Shown piece by piece: positions 33,957-43,013 of a DNA stretch of 64,000 nt; the stretch's first letter is position 1, and each line of letters starts with the position of its first letter. Location: contig CALAUG010000061.1 in NCBI GenBank assembly GCA_937892155.1, positions 1-64,000 on the forward strand, in the 5' to 3' direction. Position numbers and translations under genes: made by a program. This stretch comes from an uncultured Bacteroidales bacterium. GTDB lineage: Bacteria; Bacteroidota; Bacteroidia; Bacteroidales; UBA1715. The notes under the pieces were generated by a model. It did not search any database and was not told where the DNA came from. It saw only the letters and a list, made by a program, of their open reading frames with translations.

Positions 33957-36386
33957 CTATCTCATTGCTTTTTCATTAAGCAATGCATAAGAAATCACTT
34001 CAGAAACTTCGTTGACATATTTAAAAGAAACACCTTTTAAATACTTATCTCCAATTTCCAATATATCTTTTTCGTTTTGAGAAGAGAGGATTATTTCTTG
34101 TATTCCAGCACGCTTCGCAGCAAGGATTTTTTCCTTGATTCCCCCTACTGGCAAAACTTTGCCACGCAATGTAATTTCTCCCGTCATAGCAATACGTTCT
34201 CGAACTTTTTTATGCGTCAATGCACTGGCAATAGACGTTGCCATTGTAATTCCAGCAGAAGGACCATCTTTAGGAATTGCACCTTCAGGAACATGAACGT
34301 GAATATTGGTGTTTTCAAAATCAAAATCCTTCAATCCCAATTGTTCTGCGTGAGCCTTAACATACTCCAATGCAATTGTAGCAGATTCTTTCATTACATT
34401 ACCCAAGTTTCCTGTCAATGTCAACGCACCCTTTCCCTTACTATAACTTGTTTCTATATATAAGATTTCACCACCAACCGAAGTCCATGCCAAACCAGTA
34501 ACGACACCTGCATAGTCATTTCCTTCGTATAATTCCGAGTAAAAGTCAGGTTTACCTAATATTGACTTCACATCATTCACAGAAACTATAGACAAAAACT
34601 CTTCACCATTCACCATTTTTTGTGCATAAGCACGTACAATTTCAGCTATTTTTTTGTCTAAACCACGAACACCAGATTCACGAGTATGATTAATGATTAT
34701 ATATTCTATTGTTTTAGCAGGAAATTTCAAAGTATCTTCTGCAAAACCACAGGCTTTCAACTGATTTGGAACCAAATGACGTTTGGCAATTTCTATTTTT
34801 TCTTCCGCAATATAACCAGAAATATCTATCATTTCCATGCGGTCGCGCAATGCTGGACTAATAGTTTCAATATTATTTGCCGTAGCAATAAACATAACCT
34901 TTGACAAATCAAAATCCAATTCCAAATAATTATCATAGAACGTGCTATTTTGTTCTGGATCAAGAACTTCAAGCAAAGCTGATTCAGGATCTCCGTGAAT
35001 ATCTTTGCTCACTTTATCGATTTCATCCAAAACAAAAACTGGATTTGCCGTCTTTACTTTCTTCAAATTCTGAACAATACGTCCTGGCATTGCCCCTATA
35101 TAGGTTTTTCTATGTCCACGTATTTCAGATTCATCATGCAGACCACCAAGCGACATGCGACAATATTTTCTATTCAACGCACGAGCAATAGACTTGCCGA
35201 GTGATGTCTTTCCTACTCCCGGAGGGCCATACAGGCACAATATCGGTGATTTCATATCATTACGAAGTTTGAGCACCGCCAAATGTTCTATGATACGTTT
35301 CTTCACTTTATCAAGTCCGTAATGATCTTGATTAAGGATTTTTTCAGCCTTCTTTAAATCAAAATTATCATCATCGTATTCATTCCATGGCAATTCCAGC
35401 AATGTCTGAATGTATGTATACTGCACAGAATAATCAGGTGAATGAACTCCCATACGTTCCAATTTCACCAATTCTTTCTTAAAATATTCTGCTGTTTCTG
35501 CAGACCATTTTTTCTTTTCGGCACGTTGTCGAAATTCATCTATTTCCTGTTCAACAGACTGCTCACCCAACTCACTCTGAATCTGTTTAATCTGCTGGTG
35601 TAAAAAGTAATCACGCTGTTGCTGGTCTATATCCTGACGAGTTTTGTTTAAAATGTCATTTTTGATTTCCAGTATTTGTAATTGCTGTGACAACAACTGC
35701 ATCAAAAGTATAGCTCGCGATTTCAAACTATCGGTATCCAACAGTTCTATTTTTTTATCTACAGCCGCATCAACATTGGACGACATAAAGTTTACAAGAA
35801 ACGTCTTGCTGGAAATATTTTTCAATGCAAACAACGACTCCTTTGGAACCTGGGTTGACAGTTTTACAACTTTCAACGACATATCTTTCACAGATGAAAT
35901 AATTGCTTCAAACTCGTCATCTTTGGTTGGCAAAATGTCAGTTCTGCGAGCAACACGGCACACCATGTACGGAACATCCTGCACTTGTTCATAAATCGCA
36001 ATTCTTGAAACACCTTGTAAAATAACCATAGTTGTTCCGTCTGGCATTTCCAAGATTTTCAATATTTTAGCAACCGTACCGACAGGAAACAAGTCTGCAA
36101 CAGTAGGTTTTTCAACCTGAGGATTTCGTTGCGTTGCCGTCCCTATTAATTTTGATTTTTTATTATTATCCCGAATCAATCGAATTGACTGCGCACGCCC
36201 AACTGTAATAGGCATTACAACCCCAGGGAACAATATCGCATTTTTTAATGGTAATATTGGTAAAGCATCAGGCAAATCCAAATTCGGAATCTGAACATCA
36301 TCATCCGTCATTATAGGAATTATCTCTGCATTTGCATCTATGGAATCAAAAAAAAGATTCTGCAATTTTTTTTCATTTGTTGCCAT
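33957..36386 (-). CDS. lon: ATP-dependent protease Lon
   Basis: This 809-residue cytosolic protease degrades misfolded and regulatory proteins. The N-terminal substrate domain begins with LPDALPILPLKNAILFPG. The AAA+ module has GPPGVGKTSLG (Walker A) and VFVLDEIDKV (Walker B), and the C-terminal protease domain has the catalytic Ser in PKDGPSAGITMA with the partner Lys in the helix after LPVGGIKEKILAA. Full length. It stands 68 bases from the glmU-like gene and may share its transcript. Confidence 0.98.
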   Translation of the reverse strand: MATNEKKLQNLFFDSIDANAEIIPIMTDDDVQIPNLDLPDALPILPLKNAILFPGVVMPITVGRAQSIRLIRDNNKKSKLIGTATQRNPQVEKPTVADLFPVGTVAKILKILEMPDGTTMVILQGVSRIAIYEQVQDVPYMVCRVARRTDILPTKDDEFEAIISSVKDMSLKVVKLSTQVPKESLFALKNISSKTFLVNFMSSNVDAAVDKKIELLDTDSLKSRAILLMQLLSQQLQILEIKNDILNKTRQDIDQQQRDYFLHQQIKQIQSELGEQSVEQEIDEFRQRAEKKKWSAETAEYFKKELVKLERMGVHSPDYSVQYTYIQTLLELPWNEYDDDNFDLKKAEKILNQDHYGLDKVKKRIIEHLAVLKLRNDMKSPILCLYGPPGVGKTSLGKSIARALNRKYCRMSLGGLHDESEIRGHRKTYIGAMPGRIVQNLKKVKTANPVFVLDEIDKVSKDIHGDPESALLEVLDPEQNSTFYDNYLELDFDLSKVMFIATANNIETISPALRDRMEMIDISGYIAEEKIEIAKRHLVPNQLKACGFAEDTLKFPAKTIEYIIINHTRESGVRGLDKKIAEIVRAYAQKMVNGEEFLSIVSVNDVKSILGKPDFYSELYEGNDYAGVVTGLAWTSVGGEILYIETSYSKGKGALTLTGNLGNVMKESATIALEYVKAHAEQLGLKDFDFENTNIHVHVPEGAIPKDGPSAGITMATSIASALTHKKVRERIAMTGEITLRGKVLPVGGIKEKILAAKRAGIQEIILSSQNEKDILEIGDKYLKGVSFKYVNEVSEVISYALLNEKAMR

Positions 36387-36454
36387 ACGTCATTTTGTCA
36401 GTTTTTTATCATTTAAATTTGGTATACGATGATAGACAAATCGTATGCCACTGA

Positions 36455-37636
36455 CTAAAACACACGATTTGACTTCGTTTCTTCAAAAATTGTTGCCAAA
36501 ATTGCAGTTTCCACGTCATCAAACTCTTTATGACGGCGTGCCATAACACGTTTTGCCGTTTCACAAGCCTTCGGAAACAAATATTCCTCCATTCCCTGCG
36601 AACCACCACGAGTAAATGACGGTATGAAATTCCGTGGGAATCCAGCTCCGTAGATATTCGCACAAACGCCGACAACAGTACCAGTATTAAACATGGTATT
36701 AATTGCCGACTTAGAGTGATCACCCATCATTAATCCACAAAACTGTAATCCCGATTTTTCAAAACGGTTGTTTGCGTAATTCCAAATCTTTATTTCGGAG
36801 TAGTCATTTTTCAAATTGGAATTATTGGTATCAGCGCCAAGATTACACCATTCTCCAAGCACCGCATTTCCTAAATATCCATCGTGTCCCTTATTGGAAT
36901 AGCCAATAATAACAGAATTTTGAACTTCTCCTCCCACCTTGGAATATGGTCCGATAGTCGTACCTTCGTATATTTTTGCAGACATTTTCACAACGGCGTG
37001 TTCATTCATGGCAAACGGCGCACGAATCACGGCATTTTCCCATATTTCTGCATTGTTACCAATATACACCTTACCAGCAGAAGCATTAATAATAGCATAT
37101 TCAATACTTGCGCCTTCCTCTACGAAAATATTTTCCGGACAAATCACACGATTCGTTTCGCTTATTTTTTGGGACACACGCCCTTTTGTAACTATATCAA
37201 AGTCAACATTTATTTCATCAGGATTAAACTGAAAAATATTCCAAATATGCTGCAAATGCTTACATTCACCCGAATACAAAACAGATTTCAACCCCGACAA
37301 TTCACTTTCATTTTCCAAATGAGCCACACGAGCTGCAATCCAAGTTGAATCCTGCGCCAACAAAACACTGTCTTCAGAAAGGTTTTGTACAGCCTCGACC
37401 ATAGAATCTGTTGGAAATACAGAACTATTGATATACACATTGTCTGCTTCCAAACGCAATGAATATTTTTGTTGAAGATATTCTTTTGTCTTAAATGAAC
37501 AAGTAGTCTGCAACCGTTTGTTCCATTTTTCCGTAATTGTTAGTATGCCACAACGGATTTCAGAAACTGGACGGGTAAACGTGAAAGGTTTTAAATCCTC
37601 GCGTATAGCAGTATCAAAAAGAATATAATTTTTCAT
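36455..37636 (-). CDS. Alternative GlmU-type sugar-1-phosphate nucleotidyltransferase/acetyltransferase
   Basis: This 393-residue protein matches the Bacteroidota GlmU family (TIGR03991-like). An atypical N-terminal nucleotidyltransferase region starts NYILFDTAIREDLKPFTFTRP and has no standard GxGTRM loop. It is followed by a left-handed beta-helix of hexapeptide repeats (about residues 180-370: VYIGNNAEIWENAVIR, GTTIGPYSKVGGEVQNSVII). The family is expected to supply UDP-N-acetylglucosamine. Its ATG overlaps the TonB-like gene stop by one base (TGATG). Confidence 0.82.
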   Translation of the reverse strand: MKNYILFDTAIREDLKPFTFTRPVSEIRCGILTITEKWNKRLQTTCSFKTKEYLQQKYSLRLEADNVYINSSVFPTDSMVEAVQNLSEDSVLLAQDSTWIAARVAHLENESELSGLKSVLYSGECKHLQHIWNIFQFNPDEINVDFDIVTKGRVSQKISETNRVICPENIFVEEGASIEYAIINASAGKVYIGNNAEIWENAVIRAPFAMNEHAVVKMSAKIYEGTTIGPYSKVGGEVQNSVIIGYSNKGHDGYLGNAVLGEWCNLGADTNNSNLKNDYSEIKIWNYANNRFEKSGLQFCGLMMGDHSKSAINTMFNTGTVVGVCANIYGAGFPRNFIPSFTRGGSQGMEEYLFPKACETAKRVMARRHKEFDDVETAILATIFEETKSNRVF

Positions 37637-38316
37637 CAATAATCAAATTTTAAAACAACATAATAATAGCCTGGAACAGTCTCCATATCGCGTTCGGCAG
37701 GTTCAAATTTACTCAAATGTTCACTAATACGAAGTGCTTCCTCATCGCACATTGGATGCAAAGGAGTTACAACTACACGTTCTGTGACTTTTCCCTTTTT
37801 ATCAACATACAAACGTATTGCAACAGTGCCTGAAACGTGTTCCCCTTCTGGAAAATCCAGCCGTTGCGCATTGGCTGTAACGACAGAATATAATGCTGGC
37901 AAACCTCCAGGATATGCAACATCTTTTTTATAATCAGTATGAGGAATCATCATACCATTTGCGCCATAACAGGTTCCCTCGATGAATCTATCATTTTCAA
38001 ACACATCAACACGTCTCTTACGTCCATCAGAATAAAACGAAGTGACTTCGCCGTTGAGTTTTCCTTTGGTATAATGTGCAACACTTTTTATTCTTCCTGC
38101 AGAATAAAAATACGTTTCCATACCATCTATCGTCTGCAAAGTTGAATCAAGATATTGCTTTTCGGAATACAATACTCCATCGAAAGACAATGTTCGCTCC
38201 ACCCATCTTTGTAGGGAATCAACGTACACAACCGACGTTGAATCAGGAGAAACCACCTGCGCGTGCAAAGCGATCGCACACACGCATGAACATACTATGA
38301 GGATTAATCTACGCAA
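37636..38316 (-). CDS. TonB C-terminal domain protein with MORN-like repeats
   Basis: This 226-residue exported protein has a signal peptide (ends ALHAQ), two or three MORN/YwqK-like repeats (GRIKSVAHYTKGKLNGEVTS, DGRKRRVDVFENDRFIEG), and a C-terminal TonB-like domain (VSGTVAIRLYVDKKGKVTE, then CDEEALRISEHLSKFEPA). It lacks the N-terminal membrane anchor of true TonB, so a soluble or periplasmic role is more likely than energy transduction. Coupled to the glmU-like gene. Confidence 0.72.
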   Translation of the reverse strand: MRRLILIVCSCVCAIALHAQVVSPDSTSVVYVDSLQRWVERTLSFDGVLYSEKQYLDSTLQTIDGMETYFYSAGRIKSVAHYTKGKLNGEVTSFYSDGRKRRVDVFENDRFIEGTCYGANGMMIPHTDYKKDVAYPGGLPALYSVVTANAQRLDFPEGEHVSGTVAIRLYVDKKGKVTERVVVTPLHPMCDEEALRISEHLSKFEPAERDMETVPGYYYVVLKFDY

Positions 38317-38349
38317 AAGACAATATTGTAGTTACCAGAATAATTATCG

Positions 38350-38385
38350 AAAAAAAAGGAAACTCAGTAGAGTTTCCTTTTTTTT
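38350..38385 (-). terminator. Rho-independent terminator of the oxoamine-synthase gene
   Basis: GGAAACTC, loop AGTA, GAGTTTCC, flanked by a run of As on one side and Ts on the other, so it can act in both directions. It directly follows the leftward gene at 38387. Confidence 0.9.
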
Positions 38386-38386
38386 A

Positions 38387-39649
38387 TTACTTCCCATTAG
38401 TAAAATCTTTCATTTCTTCTGTATCATATACCCCAGCATCCAACTTTTCACGAATTTCCTTGAATGCATTCAATGTATAATCAACATCCTCAACTGTATG
38501 AGCAGCAGTTGAAATAATACGGAAGATAATCATCCCCGGAGGAATTACAGGATACACTACGATTGAGCAGAAAATCTTGTAATTAACACGCAAATCGTAT
38601 GCGATATTCGTTGCTTGGATTGGTCCACCTTTAATTTGAACAGGAGAAACACAAGCTTCAGCAGGGCCGATATCGAAACCAAGTTTACGGAAACCGTCTT
38701 GCAAACGACGAGTAACAGTCCATAATTGTTTACGACGTTCATCACCTTCCTTGCTACGAATGATTTCCAAACGTTTCAAGCAACCTTCAACAATTGGCAT
38801 TGGCAATGCTTTCGCATAAATTTGAGAACGCATATTGTAACGCAAGAAATCAATTACCGATTTTTTAGTAGCGATGAAACCACCGATTGTTGCCATTGAT
38901 TTTGCGTATGCACCAATGTAAATATCAATTTCGTCCATCACGCCGAAATGTTCCGATGTACCACGGCCAGTAGGACCCATTACTCCAAAACCATGAGCAT
39001 CGTCAATCATAATGCGGAAGTTGTATTTTTTCTTCAAAGCAGCAATTTGATCCAAAATACCAAGTGCGCCAGTCATACCATACACACCCTCAGTAATCAA
39101 AAGTACGCCACCACCTTGTTCTTCAGCAACCTGACAAGCAACTTTTAATTTTTTCTCACAGCTATCAATATCATTGTGTTTATAAGAGAAAGCCTTACCT
39201 GTATGAAGACGTTTACCATCCATCAAACAAGCATGACATTCTGCATCAAAAACAATCACATCGTGACGAGTCAACAATGAATCGATTGTAGACACAATAC
39301 CTTGATAACCAAAGTTGAACAAAAATGCAGCCTCTTTCTTCTCAAAATCAGCCAATTCACGTTCTAATTTTTCGTGAAGAGCTGTATTACCGGTCATCAT
39401 ACGGCTTCCCATAGGATAAGCCATACCCCAACGAGCAGCAGCTTCAGCATCAACCTTACGAATTTCAGGATGGTTAGCCAATCCCAAATAATTATTCAAA
39501 CTCCAGCACAACACGTCAATTCCTTGAAAACGCATGTGAGGGCCTAATTCACCTTCCAATTTTGGGAAAGCATAGTAGCCATCGACTTTCTCACGATATT
39601 GTCCGATAGGACCGCCGACCGACTCTTCAATTCTGTCAAAAATATCCAT
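38387..39649 (-). CDS. Alpha-oxoamine synthase family PLP enzyme
   Basis: This 420-residue fold-type I PLP enzyme is of the AONS/KBL/serine palmitoyltransferase family, which condenses an amino acid with an acyl-CoA or acyl-ACP. Visible marks are YLGLANHPEIRK, GSRMMTGNTALHEKLE, FNFGYQGIVS, the cofactor Asp in IMIDDAHGFGVMG and the Schiff-base Lys in GAYAKSMATIGGF. The N-terminal block (FPKLEGELGPHMRFQG) marks a Bacteroidota subgroup distinct from their serine palmitoyltransferase. The product is unknown; lipid or sphingolipid-like synthesis are guesses. Confidence 0.82.
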   Translation of the reverse strand: MDIFDRIEESVGGPIGQYREKVDGYYAFPKLEGELGPHMRFQGIDVLCWSLNNYLGLANHPEIRKVDAEAAARWGMAYPMGSRMMTGNTALHEKLERELADFEKKEAAFLFNFGYQGIVSTIDSLLTRHDVIVFDAECHACLMDGKRLHTGKAFSYKHNDIDSCEKKLKVACQVAEEQGGGVLLITEGVYGMTGALGILDQIAALKKKYNFRIMIDDAHGFGVMGPTGRGTSEHFGVMDEIDIYIGAYAKSMATIGGFIATKKSVIDFLRYNMRSQIYAKALPMPIVEGCLKRLEIIRSKEGDERRKQLWTVTRRLQDGFRKLGFDIGPAEACVSPVQIKGGPIQATNIAYDLRVNYKIFCSIVVYPVIPPGMIIFRIISTAAHTVEDVDYTLNAFKEIREKLDAGVYDTEEMKDFTNGK

Positions 39650-39711
39650 GTGTTTTGTATTAAATTACCTTTTTTGCAAAGTTATAATTTTTCAGATTTT
39701 TTGTATGCACC

Positions 39712-40122
39712 TTATGATTTTTTTGAGATTTTAACAATTCCACCAACAAAATACAGCAAACCGATTACACCAGCCACAAATATTGAAGAATAGACTGGCA
39801 AACCCGTTTTTGCCTCCGCACATACGCCATAAATGCCAAAGAACGCACGTCCGAGAAACACAAAAGCAACAAAAAAGATTCCCAGCCACAACAACGGCAA
39901 TCTCCTTATTTTCCCCGCAGCGGACAATGCATAAAATCCGCATAAAGCAAAGCAACCAGCCACAACAACAGTTATGACATACGGCAAACAAGCACCATGC
40001 GAAGCAATTTCGTTCATCATGCCATCAATGCCATAAAATTTGAACGCAACATCAAGAAAAAATAGACAAATCAAATGACCGACAGCCAACACAAAATTCA
40101 ATATAGCACCAAGCAGTAACAT
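39712..40122 (-). CDS. Small four-helix membrane protein
   Basis: This 136-residue protein has four hydrophobic segments (about residues 2-25, 45-67, 75-97 and 108-130), basic loops (GKIRRLPLL) and a KISKKS end, consistent with a four-helix inner-membrane protein. I take the ATG at 40122. It overlaps the stop of the upstream small gene by one base (TGATG), so the two were translated together. No family recognised. Confidence 0.62.
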   Translation of the reverse strand: MLLLGAILNFVLAVGHLICLFFLDVAFKFYGIDGMMNEIASHGACLPYVITVVVAGCFALCGFYALSAAGKIRRLPLLWLGIFFVAFVFLGRAFFGIYGVCAEAKTGLPVYSSIFVAGVIGLLYFVGGIVKISKKS

Positions 40123-40373
40123 CACTTTCCTTTTAAATTATATTTCACTATCAACTCTTTTTGTTCTTCATCCGACAGACTTTTTAAATATGCGTTCCAA
40201 CCAGGGCAAAAACCTGTATGTCAATGCCAAAAACGGGCGATTACACTTTTGGGATTTTTGTCGTATTTCGCACGCATTTTACACGTTGCACAAGGAATAT
40301 TGTTTGTTTCCACATTTTTTCCAAAAGTACGAAAATAATATTTCCAACGATCAAAGGCTTCACATGAAAACAT
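40122..40373 (-). pseudogene. Small CxxC-motif gene interrupted by in-frame UGA
   Basis: On the minus strand a frame starting at ATG 40373 (or GTG 40313) reads IPCATCKMRAKYDKNPKSVIARFWH, meets TGA at 40223-40221, and then continues for 32 more sense codons (HTGFCPGWNAYLKSLSDEEQ and onward) to a TGA that overlaps the next ATG. From memory this is a widespread small Bacteroidales family with FWxWHxxxCPGW, in which the TGA position is Trp. Both halves look conserved and the downstream coupling is intact, so this is a recent nonsense mutation or a recoded UGA. Confidence 0.6.
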
Positions 40374-40463
40374 TTGAAGAAGATTATTTTTAAGTTACAA
40401 ACTTGTTGTTGCCACATTACAATTTTTTCTAATTTTGCAATCATAACCAATTAATTTAACCAT

Positions 40464-41072
40464 ATGCAACAAACAGAAACACTTCTGCCTAGCGGCATTG
40501 AAGAAATTAAGACAAAAATCCATGAAATACGTGGACAGAAAGTAATGATAGATGCTGATTTAGCGAAACTCTATCAAGTTGAGACGAAAGTATTGAACCA
40601 AGCAGTAAAGAGAAACCTTTCGAGGTTTCCAGCCGACGCGATGTTTGTTCTTACCGAAGGGGAATTCAGCAGTTTGAGGTCACAAATTGTGACCTCAAAC
40701 AAACGAGGCGGTAGAAGATATTTACCTTTCGTATTCACAGAAGTCGGTATAGCCATGCTCAGTAGTGTTTTAACCTCTGAAATAGCCATCATGGTAAACC
40801 TAAATATTATGCGAACATTTACTGCATTGCGACATTTTGCAAGCATGCAAAATATTCAGGGCAAAGAAATCACAAAAGTAAAATCAGAATTAAAATCCTT
40901 AGCCACATACATTGACGAAGTACTTCACGACCAAAATGACATAAACGAAGACACCGCCACACAATTAGAGCTGATAAATCAAACATTAGCAGAATTGCAA
41001 ACCGAAAAGATTGTCAGAAGAAATTTTGAAAGTCGAAAACCGATAGGATTTAAAATCAATGATAATGACTAG
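40464..41072 (+). CDS. ORF6N domain protein
   Basis: This 202-residue protein has an N-terminal ORF6N domain (about residues 12-110): IRGQKVMIDADLAKLYQVETK, RFPADAMFVLT, RYLPFVFTEVGIAMLSSVL, then a helical C-terminus with a probable coiled coil. ORF6N is a DNA-binding-type domain common in phages and in stand-alone bacterial genes that move between genomes. It is isolated here, with its own upstream A/T-rich region, and may be cargo from an earlier transfer. Function unknown. Confidence 0.82.
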   Translation: MQQTETLLPSGIEEIKTKIHEIRGQKVMIDADLAKLYQVETKVLNQAVKRNLSRFPADAMFVLTEGEFSSLRSQIVTSNKRGGRRYLPFVFTEVGIAMLSSVLTSEIAIMVNLNIMRTFTALRHFASMQNIQGKEITKVKSELKSLATYIDEVLHDQNDINEDTATQLELINQTLAELQTEKIVRRNFESRKPIGFKINDND

Positions 41073-41154
41073 TGTTGAACATCTTCACCACCACACTAAA
41101 TCCATTTTTGTCGCCAAAAAACTCAGATAACTAAAAAAATAAAGCAGTGTGTTT

Positions 41155-41181
41155 TTTGCTTTACCAAATTTATTATCTTTG
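41155..41181 (+). promoter_or_regulatory. Probable promoter of the acyl-CoA carboxylase operon
   Basis: TATCTTTG (41174-41181) is a perfect TAnnTTTG box; TTTG at 41155-41158 lies upstream with a shorter than usual 15-base spacer. The ATG of the operon is 65 bases downstream. The gap 41073-41245 holds nothing else recognised. Confidence 0.5.
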
Positions 41182-41245
41182 TTTTAGAAGAGGTTTGCCT
41201 TTTTTTCAAAGGCAAGATATTGATTTGTAATGATTAAACTTTTAT

Positions 41246-42805
41246 ATGAATAATCAAGAAAAACTTGAAAGGCTGCTAGAGTTGAAGGAAACAGCTGAAA
41301 ACGGCGGCGGTCAAAAAGCAATAGACGCACAACACGCAAAAGGCAAATATACAGCACGCGAACGTATTGAAATGCTGCTTGACGAAGGTAGTTTCGAAGA
41401 AGTTGATATGTTCGTAACCCATCGTTGTACAGATTTTGGTATGGAGAAAAAAATGTTCTACGGCGATGGTGTTGTTGTTGGTAGCGGTACAATCGACGGA
41501 CGTTTGGTGTTTGTCTATGCACAAGATTTCACCGTCATTGCTGGAACACTTTCGGAAACAATGTCGCAAAAAATCTGCAAAGTAATGGATTTGGCGACGA
41601 AACTTGGTGCTCCAATCATTGGCATAAACGATTCCGGTGGTGCCCGTATTCAGGAAGGTGCATGCGCACTGGCAGGATTCGGCGAAATTTTTGAACGAAA
41701 CATTCTCGCATCTGGCGTTGTCCCTCAAATCTCGTTAATATATGGACTTTGTGCCGGCGGCGCTGTGTATTCGCCAGCTCTCACCGACTTTATTTTAATG
41801 ACGGAACAAAATAGTTGTATGTATATCACAGGACCAAAAGTTGTGAAGACAGTTACTGGCGAAGATGTGACTGACCAGCAGCTTGGTGGTGCTTTGGTGC
41901 ATTCAACAAAATCTGGTGTTTGTCATTTCACTGCAGCGACCGAAGAAGAAGGAATGCAGACAATCCGCCGTTTAATTTCGTTCATTCCACAGAATAATAT
42001 GGAAGACGTTCCTGTTGTAGAGACAAAAGATCCCTATAACAGAATCGACGACGTACTTGATACTCTTGTGCCAGACGACCCAAACAAACCATACGATATG
42101 AAAGACATCATCAACACTTTGGTTGATGACAAAGATTTCTTTGAAATTCAAAAAGATTTTGCAAAGAATATTATCTGCGGTTTTGGTCGTTTTAACGGAA
42201 AATCAACTGGTATTATAGCAAACCAACCGAACTGTATGGCTGGTGTACTCGACTGCAACGCTTCGCGCAAAGCAGCACGATTCGTACGTTTTTGCGATTC
42301 ATTCAATATTCCAATCTTAACATTGGTTGATGTTCCTGGATTTTTATGCGGAACCGGACAAGAATACGCAGGAATCATCGACCACGGAGCCAAATTGTTG
42401 TTTGCATACGGCGAAGCAACTGTTCCAAAAGTTACTATAACGATTAGAAAATCGTATGGTGGTTCGCATATCGTAATGAGTTGCAAGCAATTACGTGGCG
42501 ACATCAACTATGCGTGGCCAAATGCGGAAATTGCAGTTATGGGCGCAGCTGGTGCTATCGGCATTTTACAAGGAAAAACAATGAAAGCAATTGAAGATGA
42601 CGAAGAACGCAAGAAATTCAAAGCCGAAAAAATTGCAGAATACGAAGAAAAATTTGCGAGTCCATACCAAGCTGCAGAACGCGGATACATTGACGATGTT
42701 ATCTTACCACATGACACACGTTTCAGAATCATCAGAGCGTTTGAAATGTTGAAAACGAAACGACAAACAAATCCGATGAAAAAGCATGCAAATATGCCAC
42801 TTTAA
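41246..42805 (+). CDS. mmdA: Acyl-CoA carboxylase / methylmalonyl-CoA decarboxylase carboxyltransferase
   Basis: This 519-residue carboxyltransferase moves a carboxyl group between biotin and propionyl- or methylmalonyl-CoA. It has the crotonase-like N- and C-lobes: RERIEMLLDEGSFEE, GINDSGGARIQEG, GLCAGGAVYSPAL, VDVPGFLCGTGQEYAGIIDHGA and GDINYAWPNAEIAVMGAAGA. The family covers propionyl-CoA carboxylase beta and methylmalonyl-CoA decarboxylase alpha. No biotin carboxylase and no membrane beta-subunit are next to it, so the direction of reaction is open. First gene of a three-gene unit. Confidence 0.93.
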   Translation: MNNQEKLERLLELKETAENGGGQKAIDAQHAKGKYTARERIEMLLDEGSFEEVDMFVTHRCTDFGMEKKMFYGDGVVVGSGTIDGRLVFVYAQDFTVIAGTLSETMSQKICKVMDLATKLGAPIIGINDSGGARIQEGACALAGFGEIFERNILASGVVPQISLIYGLCAGGAVYSPALTDFILMTEQNSCMYITGPKVVKTVTGEDVTDQQLGGALVHSTKSGVCHFTAATEEEGMQTIRRLISFIPQNNMEDVPVVETKDPYNRIDDVLDTLVPDDPNKPYDMKDIINTLVDDKDFFEIQKDFAKNIICGFGRFNGKSTGIIANQPNCMAGVLDCNASRKAARFVRFCDSFNIPILTLVDVPGFLCGTGQEYAGIIDHGAKLLFAYGEATVPKVTITIRKSYGGSHIVMSCKQLRGDINYAWPNAEIAVMGAAGAIGILQGKTMKAIEDDEERKKFKAEKIAEYEEKFASPYQAAERGYIDDVILPHDTRFRIIRAFEMLKTKRQTNPMKKHANMPL

Positions 42806-42817
42806 TCAAGCACGAAT

Positions 42818-43012
42818 ATGAGACAAGATGCGCAGAACATATCAATAAAAAACATCAACGGAGAAGCTACCGACGAAGAATTGTTGGCAATCATCACAGC
42901 CATTAAATTATACTACCGCGGAGGATGCGAAGAGAAAAAAATAACATTAAAAAACAACAATTCGTCAGCATGGAATTCCAAGATTCTTGGAATGAATCAA
43001 TACAAGAAATAA
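42818..43012 (+). CDS. Small acyl-CoA carboxylase epsilon-like subunit
   Basis: The protein has 64 residues and lies between the carboxyltransferase and biotin carrier genes. The pattern INGEATDEELLAIITAI followed near the end by SSAWNSKILGM resembles the epsilon subunit of actinobacterial acyl-CoA carboxylases (GxPTxEELAAL...W). Small genes at this place are common in Bacteroidales operons of this kind. It may stabilise the complex. The relation to epsilon is my reading of a short motif and may be convergent. Confidence 0.55.
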   Translation: MRQDAQNISIKNINGEATDEELLAIITAIKLYYRGGCEEKKITLKNNNSSAWNSKILGMNQYKK

Positions 43013-43013
43013 T

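Noticed and set aside
40221..40223. Genome-wide reassignment of UGA to tryptophan
   Set aside because: Other genes here end in UGA followed closely by the next gene (for example at 1110 and 37636), and Trp is encoded by TGG elsewhere, so the standard bacterial code holds.
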